Source of the DNA: Microbacterium phyllosphaerae
GTDB lineage: Bacteria; Actinomycetota; Actinomycetes; Actinomycetales; Microbacteriaceae
Length of the DNA: 64,000 nt
Direction of reading: 5' to 3'
NCBI RefSeq assembly: GCF_017876435.1
Contig: NZ_JAGIOA010000001.1
Coordinates: forward strand, 248,001-312,000
Shown here: piece after piece, positions 7,758 to 15,993 of the stretch
Layout of the letters: each line of letters begins with the position of its first letter
How positions within the stretch are numbered: the stretch's first letter is position 1
Position numbers and translations under genes: made by a program
The notes under the pieces: generated by a model
The model's input: the letters and a program-made list of their open reading frames with translations, nothing else
Databases searched by the model: none
Told to the model about the DNA's origin: nothing

Positions 7758-9587
7758 ATGATCGAGTCATCGACCCCGCCGCTTGCAGACCTCGACGGGT
7801 ATCGCAACGTCACCGACCTGCTCGTCGCGCGCGTCACCTCAGCTCCTGACCACGTCGCCTTCGAGGTCGCGGGAGCGGATGCCGCGGCCCCCTGGCGCCC
7901 GATCACGACCCGGGAGTTCTCAGACCGAGTCCGCGCCCTGGCGAAGGGCTTCATCGCCGAGGGCATCCAGGCCGGTGACCCGATCGCGATCATGGCGCCG
8001 ACGCGCTACGAGTGGGCCGTCGCCGACCTCGCGTCGTGGTTCGCCGGGGCCGTCGTCGTCCCGATCTACGAGACCTCCTCTCCCTCCCAGGTCGACGCGA
8101 TCATCGCGGACGCCGGTGTGCGCCTCGCGATCGGCGGCACCACCGAGCACGCGGCGCTCCTGCAGGCGGCACTCGCGAAGACGGATGCCGGCACGCTCGG
8201 CGCCTGGACGATGGATGCCGCGGCATCCGGCACTCTCACCGACCTGGTCGCGCGTGGCGTCGCCGTCACAGATGACGAGCTCGAGGCACGCAGGTCGTCG
8301 GCCTCGCAGGACGACGCCGCGACGATCGTGTACACCTCGGGAACCACCGGCGAACCCAAGGGCGTCGTGCTCACGCACCGGAACTTCCTCGGGCAGGTTC
8401 TCAACATCGCCGCCGCGTACCACGAGATCGTGAACGAGAGCGGCAACACCGTCATCTTCCTGCCGCTCGCCCATGTGCTCGCACGCGGGCTGCAGCTGAT
8501 CTGCCTCGCCAGCGGCATGCGCATCGCGCACCTGTCCGACCCCTCGACGGTCGTCGCCACCCTCGACACGCTGCGCCCGACCTTCCTGGTCGTCGTGCCG
8601 CGGGTACTGCAGAAGATCCAGGCCGCTGCGGCTGACAAAGCCGCGGAGAAGAAGCTCTCGGCGGTCTGGGCGAAGGCCCGATCGACGGCCATCGCCTGGG
8701 GCATCCGCGCCGAACGGATGGACGCCGGTCGCCGTATCCCGAAAGACCTCGGGCTCACCCTGCGCCACCGCTTCTTCGACGCGCTCTTCTACCGCCGCCT
8801 CCGCACCGTGATGGGCGGGCGGGTCGGCTACATCCTGTCTGGTGGGGCGGCTCTCGAGAGCGACCTCTCGCTCTTCTTCCGCGGCATCGGAGTTCCCGTC
8901 ATCGAGGGCTACGGCCTCACCGAGACGACGGCACCCCTCACCGGCAACCTGCCCGGTCGCATCGCCTCGGGCAGCGTCGGCTCGCCCCTGCCCGGTCTCA
9001 CCGTGCGCATCAGCGACGCGGGCGAGGTGCTCGCCCGCGGCATCGGCGTCTTCGGCGGCTACCGCAACCCGGCCCACGACGAGGGCGCCTTCGTCGACGG
9101 GTTCTTCCGCACCGGAGACCTCGGGCGCCTCGACGATCAGGGCCGCCTGATCCTCGACGGCCGCCTCAAAGACGTGATCGTGACCTCCAACGGCAAGACG
9201 ATCGTGCCGACCCGCTGGGAGAGCGCCGTCGAAGCGGATCCACTCGTCTCGCACGCCGTCATGGTGGGTGAGGGGAAGCCGTACCTCTCCGCGCTTCTCG
9301 TGCTCGACCCCGAGCAGACGCTGGCCTGGGCGGCGGCTGCGGGAACGAGCATCCCCGCCGTCACCCAGCCCGACATCCGCGAGATCACCGACCCCGCACT
9401 GCGCGCGCACCTGCAGCGTGCCGTCGACGCCGCGAACGCGCTGGTGGCCCGCAGCGAGCAGGTGCGTCGCTTCAGCGTGGTCTTCGCCGACCTCGAAGAC
9501 CGCGGGCTCGTCACGCCCACCATGAAGCTCAAGCGGAGCGTGGTGCTCGACCGCGCCGGCGCCACCGTCGAAGACCTGTACCTCTGA
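7758..9587 (+). CDS. Long-chain fatty acid--CoA ligase (AMP-forming)
   Basis: Activates fatty acids to acyl-CoA through an acyl-adenylate. The 609-residue length matches the long-chain (FadD15/FACL) subgroup. The P-loop-like motif YTSGTTGEPKGVV is near residues 192-204, the A5 motif EGYGLTETTAP near 381-391, the FFRTGDLGRLDDQGRL adenylate motif near 450-465, and GRLKDVIVTSNGKTIVP near 470-486 carries the hinge region. An expected late catalytic Lys lies in TPTMKLKRS near the C-terminus. A Shine-Dalgarno GAGAGGAG precedes the ATG. It probably runs into the DUF1295 gene 17 bases downstream. Confidence 0.94.
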   Translation: MIESSTPPLADLDGYRNVTDLLVARVTSAPDHVAFEVAGADAAAPWRPITTREFSDRVRALAKGFIAEGIQAGDPIAIMAPTRYEWAVADLASWFAGAVVVPIYETSSPSQVDAIIADAGVRLAIGGTTEHAALLQAALAKTDAGTLGAWTMDAAASGTLTDLVARGVAVTDDELEARRSSASQDDAATIVYTSGTTGEPKGVVLTHRNFLGQVLNIAAAYHEIVNESGNTVIFLPLAHVLARGLQLICLASGMRIAHLSDPSTVVATLDTLRPTFLVVVPRVLQKIQAAAADKAAEKKLSAVWAKARSTAIAWGIRAERMDAGRRIPKDLGLTLRHRFFDALFYRRLRTVMGGRVGYILSGGAALESDLSLFFRGIGVPVIEGYGLTETTAPLTGNLPGRIASGSVGSPLPGLTVRISDAGEVLARGIGVFGGYRNPAHDEGAFVDGFFRTGDLGRLDDQGRLILDGRLKDVIVTSNGKTIVPTRWESAVEADPLVSHAVMVGEGKPYLSALLVLDPEQTLAWAAAAGTSIPAVTQPDIREITDPALRAHLQRAVDAANALVARSEQVRRFSVVFADLEDRGLVTPTMKLKRSVVLDRAGATVEDLYL

Positions 9588-9604
9588 GAACCGGAAAGAA
9601 CACG

Positions 9605-10528
9605 ATGTCCTCCCCCACCCCCACGAAGCCCAAGTCCTCGCGCGCCTCGCTCATCGCGATCATCGTCGCGCTCGTCATCGGGGCGCTCGTCGCCCTCGCC
9701 GGCAGCCAGGGCGGCGCGACGCTCGGCGGCATCCCGCTGTTCGCGCTCGCCGTCGCGGCGGCGTACGTGATCCAGATCCTCGCCTTCATCCCGGCGATGA
9801 TCCTGCGCACCGAGCGGTTCTTCGACCTCACCGGCAGCCTCACCTTCCTCGCCATCTCGGTCGCTCTCGTGCTGCTGACGCCCATGCCGGATGCACGCAG
9901 CTGGATCCTCGCGGCGATGGTCATCCTGTGGGCCGCGCGGCTCGGATCGTTCCTCGCCATGCGCGTGCACAAAGCCGGATCCGACGGACGCTTCGACGAG
10001 ATCAAGGGCTCCCCCGTGCGCTTCCTGCAGGTGTGGGTGATCCAGGGTGCGTGGGTGTCGATCACGGCAGCCGCGGCGTGGATCGCGATCAGCACGGATG
10101 CCGGCGCGCGGGCCCCCATCGGATGGCTGACCGTCGTGGGAATCGTCGTGTGGGCGCTCGGCCTCGTGATCGAGATCGTCGCCGACGCCCAGAAGTCGGC
10201 GTTCCGCGCAGACCCGGCCAACCGGCACGAGTTCATCCGCACCGGCCTGTGGTCGCGCTCGCGCCACCCCAACTACTTCGGTGAGATCGTGCTCTGGGTG
10301 GGCGTGTTCCTCACGGCCGCCCCCGTGCTCGCCGGATGGCAGTGGGTCGCGATCCTGTCGCCGCTGTTCGTGATCCTGCTGCTCACCAGGGTCAGCGGCA
10401 TCCCGCTGCTCGAGGCACGCGCTGAGAAGAAGTGGGGCGACCGCGCCGACTACATCGAGTACCGCGAGAACACCCCGTCGCTGATCCCGCGTCTCACGCG
10501 GCCTGCCGTGCGCGAGACCGCCGCGTGA
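9605..10528 (+). CDS. DUF1295 (steroid 5-alpha-reductase-like) integral membrane protein
   Basis: A multi-pass membrane protein with seven to eight hydrophobic helices. The C-terminal half has the family signature: GLWSRSRHPNYFGEIVLWVGVFL near residues 214-236, then LLTRVSGIPLLEARAEKKWGDRADYIEYRENTPSLIP. The fold resembles isoprenylcysteine methyltransferases and NAD(P)H-dependent sterol reductases, so an NADPH-linked lipid reductase is possible but unproven. Its position just behind the acyl-CoA ligase suggests a lipid role. Its 3' end overlaps the convergent DUF2809 gene by 35 bases. Confidence 0.9.
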   Translation: MSSPTPTKPKSSRASLIAIIVALVIGALVALAGSQGGATLGGIPLFALAVAAAYVIQILAFIPAMILRTERFFDLTGSLTFLAISVALVLLTPMPDARSWILAAMVILWAARLGSFLAMRVHKAGSDGRFDEIKGSPVRFLQVWVIQGAWVSITAAAAWIAISTDAGARAPIGWLTVVGIVVWALGLVIEIVADAQKSAFRADPANRHEFIRTGLWSRSRHPNYFGEIVLWVGVFLTAAPVLAGWQWVAILSPLFVILLLTRVSGIPLLEARAEKKWGDRADYIEYRENTPSLIPRLTRPAVRETAA

Positions 10529-10913
10529 GAATCAGATCGCACACGGTCGCTGCGGCCGCGCCCACCGCGTAGGCGATCAGGTCGCGCGCGTCGAAGCCGG
10601 TACCCAGCACGAGTCGCACGGGCCAGAACGCCTCTGCCCACGCTCCGGGGAGACCCGTGAGCTGGAACAGCTCGATCAGGGTGCAGACGACGACCGTGGC
10701 GGCGCCGATCGCCCAGGAGGCGGCGCGCGCGAACACGGCGGCGATGACGAGGTAGACCAGCACGGCGTAGAGGGCGTCGCCCGTGAAGTCCGCCACCGGG
10801 CCGCTGCCGAGCAGGTGCACGGCGAGGCCGGCCACGACCACGAGCGCGGCGGCGATCAGAAGTCGTCGGCGACGCGTCCGCACGGTCGTGTTTCGGTCGG
10901 CTGAGGGCTGCAC
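10494..10913 (-). CDS. DUF2809 family membrane protein
   Basis: A 139-residue protein with four predicted helices; the sequence GDALYAVLVYLVIAAVF, TLIELFQLTGLPG and GTGFDARDLIAYAVG fits DUF2809 (a VanZ-like small membrane family of unknown function). It starts at GTG 10913 with SD GAGGGA just upstream. Its last 12 codons are antisense to the end of the DUF1295 gene. Confidence 0.8.
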   Translation of the reverse strand: MQPSADRNTTVRTRRRRLLIAAALVVVAGLAVHLLGSGPVADFTGDALYAVLVYLVIAAVFARAASWAIGAATVVVCTLIELFQLTGLPGAWAEAFWPVRLVLGTGFDARDLIAYAVGAAAATVCDLILTRRSRARQAA

Positions 10914-10961
10914 TCCCTCACCCTAGGTCAGCGCGCTCACCGATTCGTCGGCCCGCCACCG

Positions 10962-10969
10962 GCACGTGC
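10962..10969. promoter_or_regulatory. Possible autoregulatory half-operator upstream of the LacI gene
   Basis: GCACGTGC at 10962-10969, 22 bases before the LacI start, is the same 8-base core as the perfect operator at 13429-13442. The outer TTA/TAA bases are missing, so any binding would be weaker. Confidence 0.35.
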
Positions 10970-10990
10970 ACGGCATGCAAGACTTCTTCT

Positions 10991-12028
10991 GTGGTTGAAG
11001 AGAGCACGACGGCGACCGGCCCCCGCGTGGTGGCGCACCCCACCATGGCCGACGTCGCCGAGCGTGCAGGGGTCTCCCGCCCTCTCGTCTCGATGGTCAT
11101 GCGCGACAAGCCGGGCCCCTCGCAGGAGTCGCGCGAGCGGATCCTCGCCGCGGCCCGCGAACTCGGCTACCGCCCCAATGCGTCGGCCCGACTGCTGCGT
11201 CGGAACCGCACGCAGCTCATCGGAGCGATCTTCTGGATGGGCAGCCCGTTCCAGGTGCGCGTGGTCGAACGGCTGGTCAGCGCCGCAGCCGAGCGCGGAT
11301 ACGGGATCGCCCTCGGCCCGACCACAACGGACCTCTCGACGGATGCCGTCGTCGACCGCCTGATCGAGGAACGGGTCGAGGCGCTCTTCGCGTTCAACAT
11401 CGATCCGGACTCCCCCGAGTTCCGGGAGGCGGCGAGCCGCATCCCGACCGTGCTCCTGGGCGAGTGGAACGACGACGCGCGCAGTGACAACGTGCACATC
11501 GACGACGACGAGGCGCTGCGACTGGTCGTCGAGCATCTCGTCTCGCTCGGCCACCGCGACATCGCCTATGTCGGCGGAGAGGGCGGCATCGTCGGGCGAG
11601 ATCGCGCCGCCTCGTATCTGCGCGCCATGAAGGACTTCGGGCTCGAGGATCGGAGCGAGGTCCTTCGCGGATCGTTCTTCGAGGAGGACGGAGCCGCCGC
11701 GGCGCGCGAGATCGTGAGCCGGGACGAACGCCCGACGGCACTCGTGTGCGCGGGCGATCTGAGTGCCGTCGGTGCGCTCGCGGTGTTCGCCCAGGCCGGG
11801 CTCTCCGTCCCCGACGACATCTCGGTCGTCGGATTCGACGACAGTTACGTCGCCGCGCTCTCCTACAACCGGCTCACCACGGTGCATCAGGATGTCGACG
11901 CGACCGCGGATGCGACGCTCAGCGCCCTCCTCGGTCGCCTCGAGGACTTCGATCGCCCGCCAGCGAGGATCGCGACCCCCGCCTCACTGGTCGTCCGAGC
12001 GACCACGGGACCGGCGCCGTCGGCATGA
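10991..12028 (+). CDS. LacI family transcriptional regulator of the adjacent sugar cassette
   Basis: The N-terminal helix-turn-helix TMADVAERAGVSRPLVSMVMRDKP (about residues 18-42) and hinge helix YRPNASARLLRRNRTQLIG are followed by a periplasmic-binding-protein-like effector domain (about 63-345) ending in the family's VVGFDDSYVAALSYNRLTTVHQDV segment. The GTG at 10991 gives 345 residues; an ATG at 11045 directly before ADVAERAG is an alternative but would trim the usual leader. It is convergent with the transporter gene. The perfect LacI-type palindromes at 13429-13476 are the likely targets. The effector is presumably the cassette's sugar or an oxidised product. Confidence 0.92.
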   Translation: MVEESTTATGPRVVAHPTMADVAERAGVSRPLVSMVMRDKPGPSQESRERILAAARELGYRPNASARLLRRNRTQLIGAIFWMGSPFQVRVVERLVSAAAERGYGIALGPTTTDLSTDAVVDRLIEERVEALFAFNIDPDSPEFREAASRIPTVLLGEWNDDARSDNVHIDDDEALRLVVEHLVSLGHRDIAYVGGEGGIVGRDRAASYLRAMKDFGLEDRSEVLRGSFFEEDGAAAAREIVSRDERPTALVCAGDLSAVGALAVFAQAGLSVPDDISVVGFDDSYVAALSYNRLTTVHQDVDATADATLSALLGRLEDFDRPPARIATPASLVVRATTGPAPSA

Positions 12029-12100
12029 CGACGGCCGCCGACCCCGGAGATCGGGTGTCGACGGCCGTGTCGATTGCGCAGGCCGAGCGGATTGCGCAGA

Positions 12101-12123
12101 CGGAGTCCGCTCAGCGGACTCCG
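12101..12123. terminator. Hairpin spanning the transporter stop codon
   Basis: A perfect 10-bp stem (12101-12110 with 12114-12123) encloses a three-base loop that is exactly the transporter's stop codon (minus strand). It sits between two convergent genes and may act as a bidirectional terminator or 3' end protector, though no T-run follows. Confidence 0.5.
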
Positions 12124-13376
12124 CGGATCGGCAGCACCACCGCGGCACCGATCACCGCGACGATGCCGGCCCCCCAGAGCAGCGCGACGTAGTTGCCGGT
12201 GCCTCCGCCGATCCCCAGCAGCAGAAGTCCGACAGCGGGCGCGAGCGACTGCGGCAGCGAGTTCGCGATGTTGATCACGCCGAGGTCCTTGCCCGGCTTC
12301 TTCGGGTCGGGGAGCACATCGACCACCAGTGCGGTGTCGACCGCGGTGTACACGCCGTAGGCGAGTCCCATCACGACCTCGGCGAGGTAGAACGCCTCCA
12401 CCGTGCCCGCGAAGGCGAGAAGCACCAGTCCCACTCCGAAGAGGAGCGTCGACGCCGCCACGAAGACCTTGCGGCGCCCCAGCCTGTCGGACAGCCAGCC
12501 CGAGAGGAGGCCCGCCACCATGAGCGCGATCGTGTAGAAGAGCACGCCGTTCGCGACGGCCGCCAGGGCGACATCGGCATCGAGGCCGAGGTGGTCCTGC
12601 ATGTAGAGGTAGCGGTAGGTCGTGAAGAGCATCGAGGCGAAGGTGATGAGGAACCGCGACCACCAGGCGAGGCCGAAGTCGGGGAACCGGAACGGGTTGG
12701 TCCAGAACGTGCCGAGGATCCTCGTGAGCGAGAACGGCCGGCGCTCGACCTCGGGCAGCCGATCGGGCGTGATGAAGACGTAGACGGCGACGAGCGCGAC
12801 CCCGATGACGCCGGGGAGCAGGAACAGCAGGGGCAGGTTGTCGGCCAGGAGCACCGCGCCGTAGATACCGGCGAGGATCGACACGTTCTGCGCCAATGCG
12901 AAGATGCTCGACCCGCGACCGCGCTGGTCCTCGGGCACATTGTCCGCGAAGCTCGCGATGAGGGCGGCGGATGCCGCGTTGGACGCGAGCTGGCAGACCA
13001 GCCAGGCGAAGGTCAGCTCCAGAACGCTCGAGCTGACGGACACCCAGAAGAGGCCGCCGAGAAGACCCAGGATGCCGGCCAGGAGCCAGGGCTTGCGGCG
13101 CCCCCACCGGGTGCGCGTCGCATCGCTGAGCGCACCGAAGACGGGGTTTCCGATCAGTGCGCCCAGCGCGCCGATCGGGAGCACGCTTCCGACGACGGAT
13201 GCCGGATCCGCCGGGTTCATCTCCTGCGCCTTCAGCTGCATGCTGATGATCACCGGTGCGAGGATCGCGATGAAGATCCCGAACTGGGCGAGTCCGAGAG
13301 CAACGAAGTACATGGGTCGCACCCGGGTGACCGGGGTCACGGTCGTGTACGGATGTGCGGGCAGTTCTGTGGTCAT
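12111..13376 (-). CDS. MFS transporter, GPH/SLC45-like glycoside:cation symporter
   Basis: A 421-residue, twelve-helix permease. The loop motif DATRTRWGRRKPW near residues 86-98 is characteristic of the GPH and SLC45 (sucrose transporter) branch rather than general MFS exporters, and GWLSDRLGRRKVF repeats the motif in the second half. It therefore probably imports a disaccharide or glycoside. I chose ATG 13376 because a near-perfect Shine-Dalgarno AAGGAGGCG (13381-13389) lies four bases upstream; an upstream in-frame start at 13412 lacks one. It diverges from the dehydrogenase operon across two LacI operators. Confidence 0.9.
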   Translation of the reverse strand: MTTELPAHPYTTVTPVTRVRPMYFVALGLAQFGIFIAILAPVIISMQLKAQEMNPADPASVVGSVLPIGALGALIGNPVFGALSDATRTRWGRRKPWLLAGILGLLGGLFWVSVSSSVLELTFAWLVCQLASNAASAALIASFADNVPEDQRGRGSSIFALAQNVSILAGIYGAVLLADNLPLLFLLPGVIGVALVAVYVFITPDRLPEVERRPFSLTRILGTFWTNPFRFPDFGLAWWSRFLITFASMLFTTYRYLYMQDHLGLDADVALAAVANGVLFYTIALMVAGLLSGWLSDRLGRRKVFVAASTLLFGVGLVLLAFAGTVEAFYLAEVVMGLAYGVYTAVDTALVVDVLPDPKKPGKDLGVINIANSLPQSLAPAVGLLLLGIGGGTGNYVALLWGAGIVAVIGAAVVLPIRGVR

Positions 13377-13428
13377 CCGACGCCTCCTTGAGTCGTGTAT
13401 CGCTGTGAACATCGTTGTCGTCGACGGA

Positions 13429-13442
13429 TTAGCACGTGCTAA
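13429..13442. promoter_or_regulatory. LacI-type operator 1, perfect palindrome TTAGCACGTGCTAA
   Basis: A perfect 14-base palindrome with a central CG, typical for LacI-family repressors. It lies between the divergent transporter and dehydrogenase operon, 34 bases centre to centre from a second copy. An outer pair ACATCGTTGT (13409-13418) and ACAACGATGT (13488-13497) forms a 10-bp inverted repeat enclosing both operators. Confidence 0.85.
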
Positions 13443-13462
13443 CCTGAGCGATGTCCGCTACT

Positions 13463-13476
13463 TTAGCTCGTGCTAA
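13463..13476. promoter_or_regulatory. LacI-type operator 2, TTAGCTCGTGCTAA
   Basis: It matches operator 1 at 13 of 14 positions (one mismatch breaking symmetry, CTCG for CACG). Its position 40 bases before the first dehydrogenase start, and the pairing with operator 1, suggest joint repression of both divergent promoters. Confidence 0.8.
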
Positions 13477-13515
13477 GTAGAAAATCCACAACGATGTCGA
13501 AACGGAAGAAACCAC

Positions 13516-14556
13516 ATGCTCCCCGATTCCCTGCCCACCCCCACTCTTCACAGCGCGAACGCGGGCGAGCCCTCCCTGCGATGGGGGATCGCAGGACCGG
13601 GATGGATCGCGGGTGAGTTCGCGAAGGCGCTCCGGGCGCACACCGCGCAGCGCCTCGTCGCCGTCTTCTCCCGTTCGGCCGAACGCGGTGGCGAGTTCGC
13701 CGCAGCGCACGGCATCGACCGCATCCACTCCTCGCTGGACGCTCTCGTGAACGACCCCGAGGTCGACGTCGTCTACGTCGCCACTCCCCCGAGCGACCAC
13801 CTCCGTACCGGCCTGGCTGCGATCGCCGCAGGCAAGCACGTGCTGATCGAGAAGCCGATCACCGCGAGCGCGGCGGAAGCCCGCGAGCTCACCGACGCCG
13901 CACGTGCTGCCGGAGTGCTCGTGATGGAGGCCATGTGGACGCGCTACCTTCCGCAGACGTCCGTGATCCAGCAGCTCCTCGACGACGGCGTCCTGGGCGA
14001 GATCACGGCGGTCCTCGCCGATCATGGCCAGTCCATCACCACCGACCCGCAGCACCGGCTGCTGCGGCCGGAGCTCGGCGGTGGCGCGCTCCTGGACCTC
14101 GGCATCTACCCGGTGCAGTTCTCGTCGATGGTGCTCGGCGCACCGACCGAGATCATCGCGTCGGGCAGGATGACCGAGACCGGCGTCGACGCGTACTCGA
14201 CGCTCGTGCTCACCCATGAGGGAGGCGCGCAGTCCACGCTGCACTCCTCGATCCGGGCGCGCACCCCGATGGCCGGGGTGATCGCCGGCTCCGAAGCGAG
14301 CATCGTGCTCGACGGCCCGTTCTACAATCCGACGACCTTCAGCCTGCTCGGAGCGGACTACTTCTCGACCCCGCTCACGTGGAGCGACCCGACGGACATC
14401 CGCGGCTTCGCCGGTCTCTCGTGGGAGGCGAACGCCTTCGCACGATTCGTCGGCGAGGCGCGCATCGAGTCGCCCGTGCACACGCACGATGAGACGATCT
14501 CGATCCTCGCGACCATCGATGAGGCTCGCGCCCAGCTGGCGCGACGCGGACACTGA
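13516..14556 (+). CDS. Gfo/Idh/MocA family oxidoreductase (dihydrodiol-dehydrogenase-like)
   Basis: NAD(P)-dependent dehydrogenase. The Rossmann motif is GIAGPGWIAGEFAKAL near residues 24-39, the EKP catalytic motif is in VLIEKPITASAAEA near 111-124, and MEAMWTRYLPQT near 136-147 plus GGGALLDLGIYPVQF mark the dimeric dihydrodiol dehydrogenase/xylose dehydrogenase branch. The alpha/beta C-terminal domain completes 346 residues. The ATG at 13516 begins an unusual Pro/Thr leader; starting at a later codon would cut the Rossmann strand. First gene of a five-gene operon under the LacI operators. The substrate is presumably the imported sugar or its keto derivative. Confidence 0.92.
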   Translation: MLPDSLPTPTLHSANAGEPSLRWGIAGPGWIAGEFAKALRAHTAQRLVAVFSRSAERGGEFAAAHGIDRIHSSLDALVNDPEVDVVYVATPPSDHLRTGLAAIAAGKHVLIEKPITASAAEARELTDAARAAGVLVMEAMWTRYLPQTSVIQQLLDDGVLGEITAVLADHGQSITTDPQHRLLRPELGGGALLDLGIYPVQFSSMVLGAPTEIIASGRMTETGVDAYSTLVLTHEGGAQSTLHSSIRARTPMAGVIAGSEASIVLDGPFYNPTTFSLLGADYFSTPLTWSDPTDIRGFAGLSWEANAFARFVGEARIESPVHTHDETISILATIDEARAQLARRGH

Positions 14557-14584
14557 AGACGAACACCCGACGAAGGGAACACCC

Positions 14585-15055
14585 ATGACAGACCTCATCG
14601 ACACGCTGACCCGCCAGGAGGAGGAGCTCGTCTTCGACTTCTTCGACCACGAACAGGCCTGGCTTCTCGGCAGCCGCATCACCGAAGCGGCACGACAGGC
14701 CGGCCATGCGGTCGGCATCGACATCCGGCGCCCAGGGCTCACGCTCTTCCGCTCCGCCCTGCCGGGCATCACCCCCGACCAGGATGTCTGGATCGCCCGG
14801 AAGGCCAACGTCGTCCTGCGCATGGAGAAGAGCAGCGCACTCGTCGACGCCCAGCTGTCGGAGGCGGGCATCGACGCCGCCGCGATCGGCTGGCTCGGCG
14901 CCGACTACGCCGTCACCGGCGGGTCATTCCCGATCCGCGTGCGCGGCACGGGAGTGGTCGCCGCGGCGACCGCCTCCGGCCTCTCGTCGATGGACGATCA
15001 CGACCTCATCGTTCAGGGCATCCGCGCGCACCTCGCCGAGGCGGCAGGACGATGA
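14585..15055 (+). CDS. UPF0303 / GlcG-HbpS-like (heme-degrading domain) family protein
   Basis: A 156-residue soluble protein of the UPF0303/DUF336 group. The pattern EELVFDFFDHEQAWLLGSRITEAARQAG near residues 12-39, then GIDIRRPGLTLFRSALPG and the Gly-rich TGGSFPIRVRGTGVVAAATASGL (about 118-140) fits the family; HbpS of Streptomyces binds heme and some members degrade it. A sugar operon is an odd place for a heme protein, and many relatives sit beside dehydrogenases, so a non-heme role is just as likely. SD GAAGGGAAC precedes ATG 14585. Its stop overlaps the next start (ATGA). Confidence 0.85.
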   Translation: MTDLIDTLTRQEEELVFDFFDHEQAWLLGSRITEAARQAGHAVGIDIRRPGLTLFRSALPGITPDQDVWIARKANVVLRMEKSSALVDAQLSEAGIDAAAIGWLGADYAVTGGSFPIRVRGTGVVAAATASGLSSMDDHDLIVQGIRAHLAEAAGR

Positions 15056-15993
15056 GCGAGAACACTGACACGACGACCGAGATCCCCCAGCGCATCCTCG
15101 CCGAGGGCCAGTCGGCCCGCATCCGCGTCTGGAACCGAGGCGACCGATCGACGCACACCGTGTTCGAGTCCACCGAGCGTCTGTTCGAGGCCCCCAACTG
15201 GACACACGACGACCGTCTGCTCGTCAACGGCGATGGCGACCTCTGGACCCTTCCCGCCGACGGCTCGGCGGCTCCGACCCGCGTCGTGGCCACAGGGCTT
15301 CCGGATGTGAACAACGACCACGTGCTCTCCCCCGACGGCTCCACCGTCTATGCGTCGGCGAACGACTGGCACATCTGGGCCGTGCCGCTCGACGGCGGCA
15401 TCGCCCGCCGCGTCACGCCCGACGACGGCGGCCTGCACTTTCTCCACGGAATCAGCCCCGACGGCGCGACGCTCGGGTACGTACGCCTCGACCCCGACGG
15501 TGAGAACTGGTGGGCCTCCGCCACGATCCACACCATCTCGACCGAGGGAACGGATGACGTCGCGATCACGACGCATCCCGGTCCCGCCGACGGATGCGAG
15601 TGGTCGCCCGACGGCGAGTGGATCTACTTCAATACCGAGCAGTTCTCGGACACCCCGGGTCACGCGCAGATCGCCCGGATCCGACCCGACGGCACCGGGC
15701 TCGAGCAGCTCACGTCCGACGATCGGGTGAACTGGTTCCCGCATCCGGCCCCGACGGGCGACGTGACGGTCTACCTCAGCTACCCCGCAGGCACCACCGG
15801 GCACCCCGCCGATCTGCCCGTCGAGCTGCGACTCGTACACGGCGACGACTGGTCGCACCCTGAGACCATCGTCACCCTCGACGGCGGTCAGGGAACCATC
15901 AACGTGCCGAGCTGGGCACCCGACGGCTCGGCGTTCGCCTTCGTCGACTACCCCATCTCCTCGGACCGGAACGATTCGGAGCCCACGGAATGA
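15052..15993 (+). CDS. Cytoplasmic TolB/PD40-like beta-propeller protein
   Basis: 313 residues made of WD40-like PD40 blades: repeated DG-rich strands such as LLVNGDGDLWTLPADGS, HVLSPDGSTVYAS, WSPDGEWIYFNTEQ and PSWAPDGSAFAFVDYP. No signal peptide or membrane helix is present, so unlike TolB it should be cytoplasmic. A related fold occurs in oligogalacturonate lyases (PL22) and some sugar epimerases, so an enzymatic role on an oxidised sugar is possible; I see no decisive catalytic motif. It is translationally coupled at both ends through four-base ATGA overlaps, arguing that its product is needed in proportion to its neighbours. Confidence 0.8.
   Translation: MSENTDTTTEIPQRILAEGQSARIRVWNRGDRSTHTVFESTERLFEAPNWTHDDRLLVNGDGDLWTLPADGSAAPTRVVATGLPDVNNDHVLSPDGSTVYASANDWHIWAVPLDGGIARRVTPDDGGLHFLHGISPDGATLGYVRLDPDGENWWASATIHTISTEGTDDVAITTHPGPADGCEWSPDGEWIYFNTEQFSDTPGHAQIARIRPDGTGLEQLTSDDRVNWFPHPAPTGDVTVYLSYPAGTTGHPADLPVELRLVHGDDWSHPETIVTLDGGQGTINVPSWAPDGSAFAFVDYPISSDRNDSEPTE

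Noticed and set aside
11763..13391. Plus-strand open frame across the LacI end and the transporter
   Set aside because: It crosses a convergent gene pair and is antisense to a well-defined MFS transporter.
13516..13590. Later start codon for the first Gfo/Idh gene
   Set aside because: It would remove the first Rossmann strand; the ATG at 13516 is preceded by an acceptable purine-rich site.
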